From Nectonema munidae (taxonomy: Eukaryota > Nematomorpha > Nectonematoida > Nectonematidae): DNA of 64,000 bases. The translations under genes and the position numbers were made by a program. The stretch spans positions 434,001 through 498,000 of the forward strand of contig JAUIRK010001050.1 in the NCBI GenBank assembly GCA_030549495.1, read 5' to 3'. Below the pieces are notes generated by a model. The model ran no database searches. It was not told the DNA's origin and saw only the letters and a program-made list of their open reading frames with translations. Every line of letters begins with the position of its first letter. The stretch's first letter is position 1. Shown here piece after piece: positions 10,700 to 21,356 of the stretch.

Positions 10700-11150
10700 T
10701 AAAATTTGGTTGATGAACCACCGATTTTGATGATAATAATTCAAAATTGGTTTTTATCGATTTTATAACAAATAAAATATTTTGTAAGAGACAACTGCTA
10801 GACTTTATAGAGATTTAAAATTTTCTACAGTCCAGCGATTAACTCACAAAGCTAGCCAAAGTTGGTTTTGTTTTAGATTTAATGCCGATACCTATGAAGT
10901 CAATTGTACACCTTTTATGAAAACCCAAATGCTCTTGCCTGAATTTTGCCATCTTTTTTAGCCTCCACAATATTTTTTACTGATCTGTTAATTTTTCTTA
11001 GTTTTAGGTATCACACCCAAGGGACGAATAATCTTGCATAGCTGGGCAAAACGCTTCTATATGTAGCACTCAGTTTTGGAAATCTGTGAAGTTTGTTAAT
11101 TCTCTGCATATAGCGATTTGCTAACTAAACTTTAAATTAAAATTAGAATA
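10700..11150. other. No gene seen
   Basis: AT-rich sequence downstream of CYP51 with no supported feature. Confidence 0.4.
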
Positions 11151-11199
11151 ACTTTTTGTCACCAAAAACAAGAGAATATTTCACAAGAGTATAATAGTT

Positions 11200-11706
11200 T
11201 ACAATATTGAGAAAAGTTGCAATTAACGAATAATGAAAAATTGAATGTTATCTTGATGGAAACCACTAGTTCAGTAGATATAAATGAGTTCATCGTGAAG
11301 AGTGGCTTAGAGCTTTTATCTTGCATTTTCATTTGTAAAATTATGATAGGATCTTGAAGATTCCAAATCAGCAAGTGATGGCAATGACTGGATTGTATTA
11401 ACTTTGTCAAACTGTTTATGTAATGAGGTTTTGTTTAGGGTCTAAAAAATATACCTTAACAAGATATGCATAAAAATTAGAATTTTTACCTTTTGAAGCA
11501 GCTTTAATCCAATATTCTAAACTTGAAGATTTTTGTATTGCAGCTTTTGCTCTCAAAGACATTAAAAGTTTATCATAATCTTCAAAAGAATTTTTCACTC
11601 GATTCCATTCTATTTGTGCTTTTGTATATTGCGTTTGTTTTTTGAGGTTGGGAAAAGCAGTTTTGTAAACTTCCAGTAGCTTTTTGTGCCGTTTCTCGTT
11701 ATCCAT
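11200..11706 (-). pseudogene. Unrecognised small ORF with a probable 48-nt intron
   Basis: From the ATG at 11706 a frame reads MDNEKRHKKLLEVYKTAFPN and continues as a charged, helical, lysine-rich segment with SLEYWIKAASKGK at its end. A donor (CAAAAG then GTAAAA) at 11490/11489 and an acceptor (TATATTTTTTAG) at 11442 bound a 48-nt intron. Beyond it an open frame reads LHKQFDKVNTIQSLPSLADL, but its phase does not match the first exon. The piece is therefore either a decayed gene or a transposon-carried ORF. The short N-terminal helical domain resembles accessory ORFs of arthropod transposons, but I cannot name a family. Confidence 0.4.
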
Positions 11707-11759
11707 TTTCACAAATATATTTGAAAATATTTCTTTAATTAATCTGAAATAGAGCCAAA

Positions 11760-13900
11760 TTAGAAATTAAAAACACGCATTCTTAATGTATGATTTGAGA
11801 TATTATTTAACTTAATAAATTATATAATCAAAGTAAAATTTTTATCGATAAAATAGTACTTATAAGAAAAAAACTTCAAATTTTCATTAAAAGTTAAAAA
11901 AAAAAAGTATAAATATTGTACAGTTAAAAATAAAATAAACTTACAAAAAAAAGATACTCAAACAAGAAGATAAACTATAAAGGAAAGTATTATAAACTAT
12001 GAAGCTAAGCCATACATCATAAAAAAATTGGAAAAAATCAGGAATTTTTTGAATATAAAGAAATTTTTTTTATCGAATATTGATAAAAAACGCTAAAAAA
12101 TCTCTTGAAGAAATTGTGGATTATGCCCTGAAAATATAAAATATCATCCTGAAAAACACTTATTCATATGGAAATATCAAAAAAGACGAAGTTCGGATAA
12201 TAACTCCCCCCCCCCCCCCCTCACGAAGAATCTAAAATTTGTGTGACCCCCCCCCCCCTCTTTTGGGACGTCATACATGTATGACCCCTTACTTTGAAAA
12301 TTTTAGGAAATATTATTCTTTTTCCAACATCAAATTAAAACGAAATCGTTGCTAACAAAGTGAGAGAAGGAATATCAGCATTTCTCCGGTATCTTTTTTG
12401 GAAAGTTATTGATTCCTAATTCAAACAAGGGATCTCCATCTTGAAACACACTGTTTATTGGAGCCTCAACCTCCACCATCTAACAAGTTTCAATCAGAAT
12501 TTAGGAAGAACGTCTTCCAAATAATCAGAAATTATTCTTCTCTTTTATAACCTAAATCTTTGTTACAAAAATCTAAAATGAGGGTATAAATCTAAAATGT
12601 TTCATAACTTTCATTTTGTATGCCATCATCCTTTATTTTGAATTGCTGAGTTGTCATTATTGATGGCCATCCAAAGCATACTTTTAATTCAATATTTGAG
12701 TAAAACGCAATCAAAATGTATCATCTTTAAATTTATTCTCTCGAATGAAAAACACTACAACTGCAATTAATGCTCTTTTTTCAGACTATTTTGAAGAGTA
12801 GGGAATCGTTATAAACAAACAATATTCATTGAAGAGATTGTTGACGAGTGTGTCCATGAGTTGTAAACTATCCAATTAAAAATGATAATTAAGAGGACAC
12901 TATTTATATTAAAGGGTTAGGAAATAATTAATATGAATTATATTCGCATGTATGTGGGTAAAAAATATAAACCAAACGTGAAAGAGGGAATGGCAACTAA
13001 TTGTAGTTTAGCTAAGTGAAGAGAAGAGATGGGATATATGGCAGGTGAACTCAAACAGAAAGACTACGTTATAAATTCCTTAATTTAATCCCCATTCGCA
13101 ACAATTTTATTTTTCATACTTGAAAGTCGTGGAAACGCTTGTAATTTGATAAAGTTTTAAAGTGTCCTTTTAATTATAAATTTTCGATAAGTTACAAAAA
13201 AAATATTTCAGTGATTTTTAAAGTTCTTCAGTGGTTAATCAATCTTCGCATACACTTATTTTATATTTGTGAATATCATGCATCAACTATTCATCAACTT
13301 TATTTATTATTTTATCATCAACCATGATCCATTAGACTATTAGAGCATTATCAAGCCTTCTTGCTCTTAATTCGATTATGCACAAATTATATGATGAATA
13401 ATTGTATCAACTAGAAGTTAAACGACAAATGCTTCATACGGCCTATGTCAGTTTGGTAAAATTTTGTTCTTCCTAATCACCGAGTATCCTTAAGATATCG
13501 AGTTAGGGCTCATTACGAAATCTTCCATCAGATCTAGAGCTTTGCTAGAATTTTACAGAACATTTGAATAAGAGCTATTTTTCATGTTGAAAGTGTAAAA
13601 TCAATGTCACTCGTTAAATTCTCATCGCTGATATCCACCATTTTAAATGTTGGGGTGGAGAAGTAGTTTTAAAATAGAGTAAATAATTTATTTTGAAATA
13701 AAAAAATATTACTATACGACTAAATTGAAAGTATAAAAATAATTGAGGCAGTGAGCGTGTGAAGATTGAGGAAACATTAAGCTGCTTCGTCACGTCATAG
13801 AATTCGGCAGGTTGAGGCGTCTTGGGTTCTGAAAAGAAATAAAACGCGAAATACATCCACGAACAAAAAGCCGTGTCTAATTTCTTGATATCATATACAG
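11760..13900. other. AT-rich sequence with C-runs, no gene
   Basis: No exon could be supported. C-runs of 11-16 bases at about 12207 and 12247 bracket a 27-nt spacer and look like degenerate MITE ends. The 80-codon frame on the - strand near 13614-13856 is low complexity. Confidence 0.4.
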
Positions 13901-13902
13901 TT

Positions 13903-14075
13903 CAAGGGCTCACCCAATAATTTTGGGGGGCATAGGTATTATACCTTTTTATGAATAAAAAACAATTTTGTTAAAAAGCGCCTACTTCAAACAAATTTAT
14001 ATACAAAATATGAACAGAATTTTTTTGAGTGAAAAGATCGCCCCTCCGAAAGTATTTCAACAATCTACGCCCTTG
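13903..14075. mobile_element. Short fold-back element with CAAGGGC ends
   Basis: The left end CAAGGGCTCACCCAATAATT and the inverted right end CAAGGGCGTAGATTG share CAAGGGC and a following G-run (GGGGGGC and GGGGCG, 29-33 nt inside). The layout resembles the small C/G-rich-ended MITEs found elsewhere in the window. No clear target duplication was found. Confidence 0.4.
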
Positions 14076-14330
14076 CTACACTTACGTGTGTGGCAAGATA
14101 AGAGTCAAAGCTTATGTGACCTTATGTTCAATTACCGTGCACATATTCGTTTTCCGACTAATTGGTAGCAGTAAAATTGCACCTGGGAAGTCAATACGCT
14201 ATATGTCCAAAAAATTAGCGAATCATTTATCTGTGTAGGCTGGTGTTGAAAAATAAGTGCAAATTATAAAGCCGGTTTGTTAATAAAAAATTTTCTAATA
14301 CCGCTTTTGATGTATAAATAATTAATTAAT

Positions 14331-14691
14331 TAAGTTGTTTTGTGACGTTCGCACCCATCCTTTCGGATATCGTGGCCCGCCCGGAATGCTGAGTCCAAGT
14401 CTAACTGGACTTTCCATCCCACTAAACACCAATCGGCCCTTGTTACAAAAGAATAGCTCTATTATATATAGTATTTTACAAGAATTTATGTTACAATATA
14501 TAAATACAACTGAGAGAACGATAGAATCCTAACGCGAACGCTCCCAATTTGGGAAACAAACTTATTGTCTAGTGATAGCTTGATTACTAACCACGTAGAA
14601 TCGCGTCGCTAGAGCACTACCTAACCGTAAAAACCTTTGAATTCTTCAGAGGAAGAAAACCAGGGTAAAAAACCGGCACTTATTGTGTGAA
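14331..14691 (-). repeat. Interspersed repeat with TTAA-rich tail, copy 1
   Basis: About 340 bp match 43862-44234 in the same orientation, including GACGTTCGCACCCATCCTTT, CGGATATCGTGGCCC, CTAACGCGAACGCTCCCAAT and GTAAAAACCTTTGAATTCTT. Read on the - strand, both copies end in GGATGGGTGCGAACG followed by an AC-TTAA-type simple tail, the arrangement of a LINE or SINE 3' end. I cannot name the parent family. Confidence 0.7.
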
Positions 14692-15025
14692 CGAAGTGGA
14701 CTTCTTTATCTTTTAGAGATCGAGATCGTAGAACATGTCGATTCTGTTGGATTGATGTTAACACGAACTAACTCTACAAGTCTATTAGTAAAATAGTAAT
14801 TAATTTACTACATTAGTTTGTAACTAGCGTATATAGCAATTTAGGCTTTTGAAATAAGAAAGAAGCTTTCATAGTGTTCGGTCAGCGATGATGATCCTTT
14901 AATAAAATTTTATATAATAAATTTTGCACTGTTGCTGAGGGAAAATTGTGCAAACGCTTTGCAAACAACGCCTTATTTGCATAAGCTGCTTTACAAAAAA
15001 TACATATATATTATATTACGGAAAT
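14692..15025. other. No feature seen
   Basis: AT-rich sequence between an interspersed repeat and the hAT remnant. Confidence 0.4.
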
Positions 15026-15029
15026 ATAG

Positions 15030-16755
15030 CTACTTTAAAGAGCCCTTTCTTGTCTTTTCTTGTGAAAATCGTTCAATTACATTTTCAAACGTCATTGAAG
15101 AAGTAACATCATTTTCGATCGACATCACAGACAATGCATTTAGTCGTTTTTGTCTCATTGTTGAACGAAATCCGTTTTTTATTAAAGCGAGTTTAGAAAA
15201 TGAATGCTCACCTTCACAAACCGTAAGTGGCAATGTTAAGAACAACCGTAGAGCGATTGAGACATTGGCAAAAGTTGATTCTAAAATTGGATTTTTTCTT
15301 AATTATTTTAAAAGAGTACTAGGATCGCAATCCAATTTTAGGTGGGTAACAAAATCCGAAAAACTTACAAATTTGTCTTCGCAGTCAGGTTCTAAATCGG
15401 TGATGTATTTCTTTACAAAGTTGGATACATCTACTCTAAGCTGTGCGTCATTTTCTCTCTTAATGATTTTATAAGGGCAAAATCATCAAAAATCTGAAGA
15501 TAAGCTTGTCGAGGGTGAGATAAAGTTGCAAGTAATTTGTCAATAATGACCACGAAACTTTGTACGCAAATTTTTTTGCAACTTGAAGATTAGCATCAGA
15601 TTCGGCGGAATCATTAGCTTGGCTCCGTCGTTTTCTTTTTCGTATTTTTTCCGAAGCATCCACTTTGAAACTGCAGAATCATACACTTGCTGAATATTTT
15701 CCATTAGATTTTTTGTTTCATTCTCTAGTTCATCAAATTGATTACAAAGCTCAGCAAAAAAATTTCAAGTGATAGAAACAATGCCACTGCCATGTCAATA
15801 TTTGAACTTTGAAGAAGAGTATTAGATCCCTGAAACCGTGTTAGGATCTTGTTCCAAAGAACACACATAAATTCATTTTCCGAAAAGCACATTTTCTTAG
15901 CAAAAGTTGATGAAGCAAGTCGAGCATCTCCATTTAATTTTTCGTTGTCTGCAATTTCATTCAACATGCCACAAATCTTCAAGTAATTTATGACGGGCGC
16001 TTTTACTGCTTCAGAATGGCAATACCAACGTATGGCAATGATTTAAGCGTAAGAATTATGCAGTTTTAATTTGGAGATAAGCCTTTTGTTAGTAAATTCC
16101 AGCATTTCATTGAGCCAACCGAATATGCATAGAATTCTTGCAAAAGTCGAAAGAAATTGCAAGCATCCAAACAACAGTTAACATTAGCAATTCCAACTAC
16201 ATTTAAAGAATGTGCTGCACATGGAATGTAATCTGCCTCTGGATTTATTTCCTTATTTCTTGCCTGTAAACTAGAATATTTGCCTGACATATTTGCAGCG
16301 TTATCGTAACTTTGACCTCTACAATCATTAATGTAAGAGTCATTTCATCGAGAGCTTTAATTACATTTTCTTAAGACTTTCACCAGAATGACTTAGAATG
16401 GGAGGGAACTTTAAGAATCTCTCTACAGTACATCTATTTCGATTAATGTATCGTACAATGATAGTAAGCTGATGAATATGACTGATATCAAGTGCTGAAT
16501 CGACACATATGGAAAAGTATTTAGCATCATGTACTTCATTACATATAGCTAACAAAACATCACCCATTTGTTCAAATAGTTCATTGCATATTGTCGAAGA
16601 AAGATAACTTTCCGTCCCTTTTCCTTTGCTTTCATAATAAGAAATATGTTCTGCAAGAAAAGGATCAAATTTTGAGATTAATTCCAAAATCCCTATATAA
16701 TTTCCATTTCTAGAGGAGCCACTTACGACAACATTTGAGGAAGATTTACAGAAAA
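15030..16755 (-). pseudogene. hAT transposase remnant, ZMYM1-like
   Basis: On the - strand, in order: SSRNGNYIGILELISKFDPF (from about 16720), ICNEVHDAKYFSICVDSALD, the NAANMSGKYSSLQARNKEIN block with PCAAHSLNVVGIANVNCC (16290-16160), and near 15245-15180 the C-terminal dimerisation stretch CEGEHSFSKLALIKNGFRST. These are hallmarks of hAT transposases related to ZMYM1 (DUF4371 plus hAT dimerisation region). The N-terminal zinc-finger part is absent because the element is joined to a truncated piggyBac at about 16760-16830. Several frame changes and stops make it non-functional. Confidence 0.85.
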
Positions 16756-16779
16756 AACATTATAATAGTTTACCATTTG

Positions 16780-17859
16780 TCAGAGAATACAGTATTCAAT
16801 CTCTATAAAACTTTTCATGGTTTTCTTTCTGACCGTTCCACAAATTGACAAATTTTGAGATTTAGCCCATATACAAAGCTCATGTGTCATAAAAAAAATC
16901 GATCTATAAATTCCACAGCCACTAGGTATTTTTGATTTTTCGACTAACCTTTTGACAATGTTAGCTGGTTTGAAATAGTCCTTATCAGGTAACCCGGTTA
17001 CGTATACTTCACTGGCTAATACATAAAAACTTCTTAAATCATTACAATGATACATCTTCATTCCGTATCTTCCCGGTTTTGAAGGATCATACACTTTCAT
17101 GGGAGATCTACCGCAATACTTCACCAACTGCTCGTCTATTGTGAGGTAGTCTGTTGGTCACCAATACTTGACACAATTACTAACCATCTCATCATGTAAG
17201 TATCTGATTGGACTCACATTGTCTAATGGATTTCTATCTTTTTTTACATCAAAGCGTATGAAACAATTTATAAGTACAAACATATCCCCGCTCATGGCAG
17301 CTTTCAAAAAAGGCTCTCCATTTTTTTCTGAGAACAAATATTTTATATCGATTTGCTGATTTTTGGACTGGCCAATGTGAAAAATACATGCAAAATAGGC
17401 GAGCATATCTTCTATTGAGAATTTAAGAGCACAATAACCAAATTTTCAAAAATAAGTTCTCTCAAACTAAAAATAATCACTAGAAAAAGTCGGGTAAATA
17501 AAATGCAGTTACCTGTAATTTTCATCAAGTTTATCTTTAGTACACTCATATATGTGGTGTATCAGACTATGAGTAAAAAAAAGAGAGAATACATCCAATG
17601 AATTTGTCAAATTTTTAGCATCTCCTTTAGGACCAGGTGGAAATGAAGCAACATTACGCGTATTGACACCCATACTCCTTCCATGAGCATCTCTATAAGG
17701 TTTCCACGAGTACTTTGTTTCATCAGGTGCTATAAGAATGTCTCCTTCTTCACTTTCAGTACTGCTTGTGCAAACTGTTTCATATTCACTCAAAGAGTAT
17801 ACATCGGATGCAACGCTTTAACAAACAAAACTTTCAGAATCACTACTTGTAGAACTCAT
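16780..17859 (-). pseudogene. Truncated piggyBac transposase
   Basis: Starting at ATG 17859 (MSSTSSDSE..), the frame shows the acidic N-terminus, FPPGPKGDAKNL, the helical FSIEDMLAYFACIFHIGQ, then YLTIDEQLVKYCGRSPMKVY with the first catalytic Asp, and CIWAKSQNLSICGTVR. Where the copy at 29.6 kb has TDRFFTSH with the second catalytic Asp, this one reads YRSIFFMTH, so that Asp is lost. After CGTVR similarity ends and hAT sequence follows, so the C-terminal third is missing. A GTAACT donor near 17515 and a TCAATAG acceptor near 17405 may bound a short intron between the N-terminal and DDE parts. Confidence 0.85.
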
Positions 17860-17879
17860 ATCACTCAGTAAGAAATTGA

Positions 17880-19030
17880 AGAAACAAAATAAACAGGATT
17901 GAAAAGTGGGAAAAGAAGAATCATAGGTAACGATAAAAAAAGTCGAAAAAAAGGAATGGAGTTTAGATGATATCAGATGAACAATCAACTCGAGAAATGT
18001 GTAAAAATAGTTGAATAAGCGATGAATAGAGAATGAAGCTCAGATGCGAAGACGGCGGTTATACAACGATCTATAAACAATGAACGCGAGAACTGTGTAA
18101 AAATAGATAACGAGTTGAACGGTATTGATATAAGATCTCACATAGAAAAAGCGCGGAATGCTCCATGTTTCATCATCGTATGGAATTACAAAAAGAAATA
18201 TTCATCATACACATAAATAATAGAATATGTGGATATGCACGAATTGCAGGTTATTATGTGGGAGTAGAGTCATGATTATCGGTGCGTATGGATTTAAAAA
18301 TAAAGCGTGGTGTTTTTATCAGTCGATCAAGGAATTCGATTACCTGAATTCTTTGGAAGTCTCAGTCGTATGGAAAATAAGAGTTTTTCATCGTATACAT
18401 AAAAATAGGGTATTATACAAGGTTTTTATACTTTGGCATAATATATGGTTTTATTACCGACTTACTCAGATATGATTGATTAATATAAATTGTGCCTAAA
18501 ATCATATTGCATTTCAGAATTTTAGGTTATATATTTTCTATAATACAAGGGTTACGTTTATAAGTGTAAAAATGTAAAGTTATTTGCGAGAGATAAATTC
18601 GTCTGACAATGGTAAGTACACTCAAAATTTTGGCTTAGAACCCAAACTTTCGTTTTTCTATCCGAAGGAAATACAGTAATACATTTTACGCTTTTGATAA
18701 GTACATCATTTTATCAGATTGAAAAATTGAAACCTAACAAAACAGGTTTTATTTATACCTTGAATATTGAAAAACGTTCTAAGTGATGTTGAAAAACTAT
18801 CTTATCTAAAAAACACATAAATTCAAGTTAAATATATTCTTCTCAAGAAATTTTAAGCTAAGGTTAAAGGACATTTGATTGATAGAGAAAACAACTGAAA
18901 ACAAATAACTGAATGTTGGAGAGTTTTATATGAGTGAATGTAGTCTGAAGGAAAAGAGTCTACTAGACACCATGCGATGTTTATATGAAAAAAATCTGAT
19001 TGATTTAGGGTGTTGAAATTATTGGAGATC
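17880..19030. other. No gene seen
   Basis: AT-rich sequence. Open frames here (82 and 62 codons) lack family signals or splice boundaries. Confidence 0.4.
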
Positions 19031-19032
19031 GC

Positions 19033-19943
19033 AGATTTCAAGCGTCTTCCAAAAAAGACAACAAATTTTTCTGAATTCCTACTCCTCTCTTGTCTATTCT
19101 ATTTCATTCTTAATTAAGCTTAGTGTAAACTTTAACCCCCGCCCTATTAAGCTTAACGTCAACAATGAATGAGGACTTATATCCTTCTTTCTCACTTTAA
19201 ATAGATACGCACCATCTCCAAATTATGTCTAGAAAGGGGGTAAAGGATCAATTAACAATAAAAAAAATTGGAAATTTTATTGAATGAAAAAAATCATTCC
19301 CTAATTTTCAGTTGTTCCTTCTTCCTAAAAAATGAAAAAATGTTTTATTGAGAAAAATGTATTAAAAAAAACATCCAAATTACATAACTTTTTTGAGGTA
19401 ATTTCTATCAAAAATGTAAAACAGAACTAAGGTTAGAAAACTTGGTATTAGAATTTTTTCATTCTTTTTAGTGTATACGAATAAGTGTAAGTTAGTTAGA
19501 CTCTCAAAAAAGGGTATAAAATAAAGATAAAATTGTGCAAACAAAAATCAAACAATAAATTAAGATTGCATTACTTCATTTTTCTCAGCATCATTCAAAA
19601 ATAGTTTAAAAGCTAAATTGGCGCAAGCTACAAAAAGTAAAATAACTTTTAACATTTTGCAATGAATTGCCTTTTATAATAACTTTTAAGGAAAAAAAGT
19701 CTATCAGAAAAAGTTATAGAGCTTTAACAAAAACTAAAAAATTTTACAGCATAACTTAAGTTTTTTGAAAACTAATTTGACTTATCCCCTATTCTATGGG
19801 TGGCATGGAAGGTTGGTTGAGATGATGGGCTCAGCATGGAAGCCTCTGGATTCGATTCCTCATCGATAAAAAATTTATTCATTGTTTGACATAAGCGGTA
19901 CATCAGTGCCTTGTCAATGAAAACACACCCACGGTACCTTTAC
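19033..19943 (+). repeat. Composite interspersed repeat, copy B (uninterrupted)
   Basis: This roughly 910-bp copy is the inverse of copy A (2034-4462) without either insertion: it reads straight through AGCATGGAAGCCTCTGG and CCCCTATTCTATGGGTGGCA, the two places where copy A is split. Near 19797-19865 the + strand has a tRNA-like layout: GGTTGGTTGAGATGATGGG (A-box-like) and GATTCGATTCC (B-box-like), about 25 nt apart. That suggests a tRNA-derived SINE promoter. The far end at 19913-19943 carries CACACCCACGGTACC and a TTTACTTTTACTT tail. Confidence 0.75.
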
Positions 19944-19949
19944 TTTTAC

Positions 19950-21350
19950 TTAAAATTGAAAAATTTGCTACATAATTAACATAAGAGAAAAAGGAGACAA
20001 AATAAACTAATAAAGCAATTTTCACTATTTTAAAATGAAACTGTCTGTTCTCAGAATAATTTCAAAATAATAGGAGCCATAAAAATCAGATAGTTTTTGA
20101 TATTTTCAAGTTTTTATAAGCAGCAAACACCAATGTTGAAGTAGCTAACCCTTGTACTGTGATTTGATAACGCTTGTATTTTTTACATTTTGTGAGGAAT
20201 CATAGTATACAAAAAATGGTAGTTTAATCACATTCCATAAAATTATTTAAGTCTAAGAACACAAAATCATAAATAAACTTTTTAAACTAACATAAATCAT
20301 AGTATACGAGAAAAAGAAAATCATTGCGTTTTTTTGACTATTTCTGTCTACAAATAAAATTATAACAGCTGTCATAAATAGATCAAATACATTTTTAACA
20401 ACTGAAACATTTTGTTTCGATATTATATTTTTATTATAATAATCAACAAATTTCCTTAAAAAAATGATTAATCGAACATTATAAAAAAAATCTCTACTCA
20501 AATACTAAACAAATAAAGTATTTTTGCTTTTAAACTGAATAGCTAGTCAAAATATTCATTCCCAAATAACTATTGAAAAAAATTTCCTGACTTGAAAAAA
20601 TTAAAGTTTTCAAATGTTACAAAATGTAACAAACGTTGTGAGTGATAAAGATTAAGTGAACTTTGTTGAAAATTTTTTTTAACGCGAGTCTGACAATATT
20701 CATTGATATAAAATTGTAACGATTTAAAACTATTTTTCTCTCATTTAAAAATAAACAAATTTTCATTTTTGCAAAATGTTTGGTGTATTGATAGAACTAA
20801 ATTTTTACCAAAAATCTGTGATTAATTTGAATAGCTGAACTTTGGTATCATGAAAAAAGGTTCTGAAAATATTGAACTTATATTCCGCTAAAAACTAGTT
20901 ATAAATGAGATAAAATAGAATTATTTTTAATTTAACTCTAAATACAAATTAGAGAGAAGCAGTAGCGTAGCCAGAAAAAAGTTTATATGTGAGGGGGGTG
21001 GGCAAAGAAGAGAGCTGAATGAGATAGGAGAGCTTAAACAAGAGAAGAGAGCTTGAGTGATTGAGTTTTAGCAGAGAAAGCGGAAGAGAAAAACAGAGAA
21101 GGAGACATAAAGAGAAATAGAATCACTGTGACAGAAGAAAATGAGAAAATTCATCAACATGTGCTTGCTCAAAATTACTCAAGGAGACGCTGTGATAAAC
21201 ATTGCTTGCTTAGTGTGTGCATTAGACATAGACTATTTTTTAAACTTTTTTTCCCATAGTGTGAAAAGATGAGTTTTTACGAAATTTGAAAAATATGAAA
21301 CTTAGTTCCCGCAACTAATTTTAATTATATGAGAAATATAAATCAGTTTA
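19950..21350. other. AT-rich sequence with a lone transposon end
   Basis: No gene. CAGTAGCGTAGCCAG at 20959-20973 looks like the terminal inverted repeat of a DNA transposon; a similar CAGTAATGTAGCCAG occurs at 48187. It is followed by a purine-rich tract (20990-21120). No partner end was found. Confidence 0.4.
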
Positions 21351-21356
21351 TTCAAA

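Noticed and set aside
14600-14640. tRNA gene inside the interspersed repeat
   Set aside because: A few box-like words on the - strand but no full cloverleaf could be drawn.
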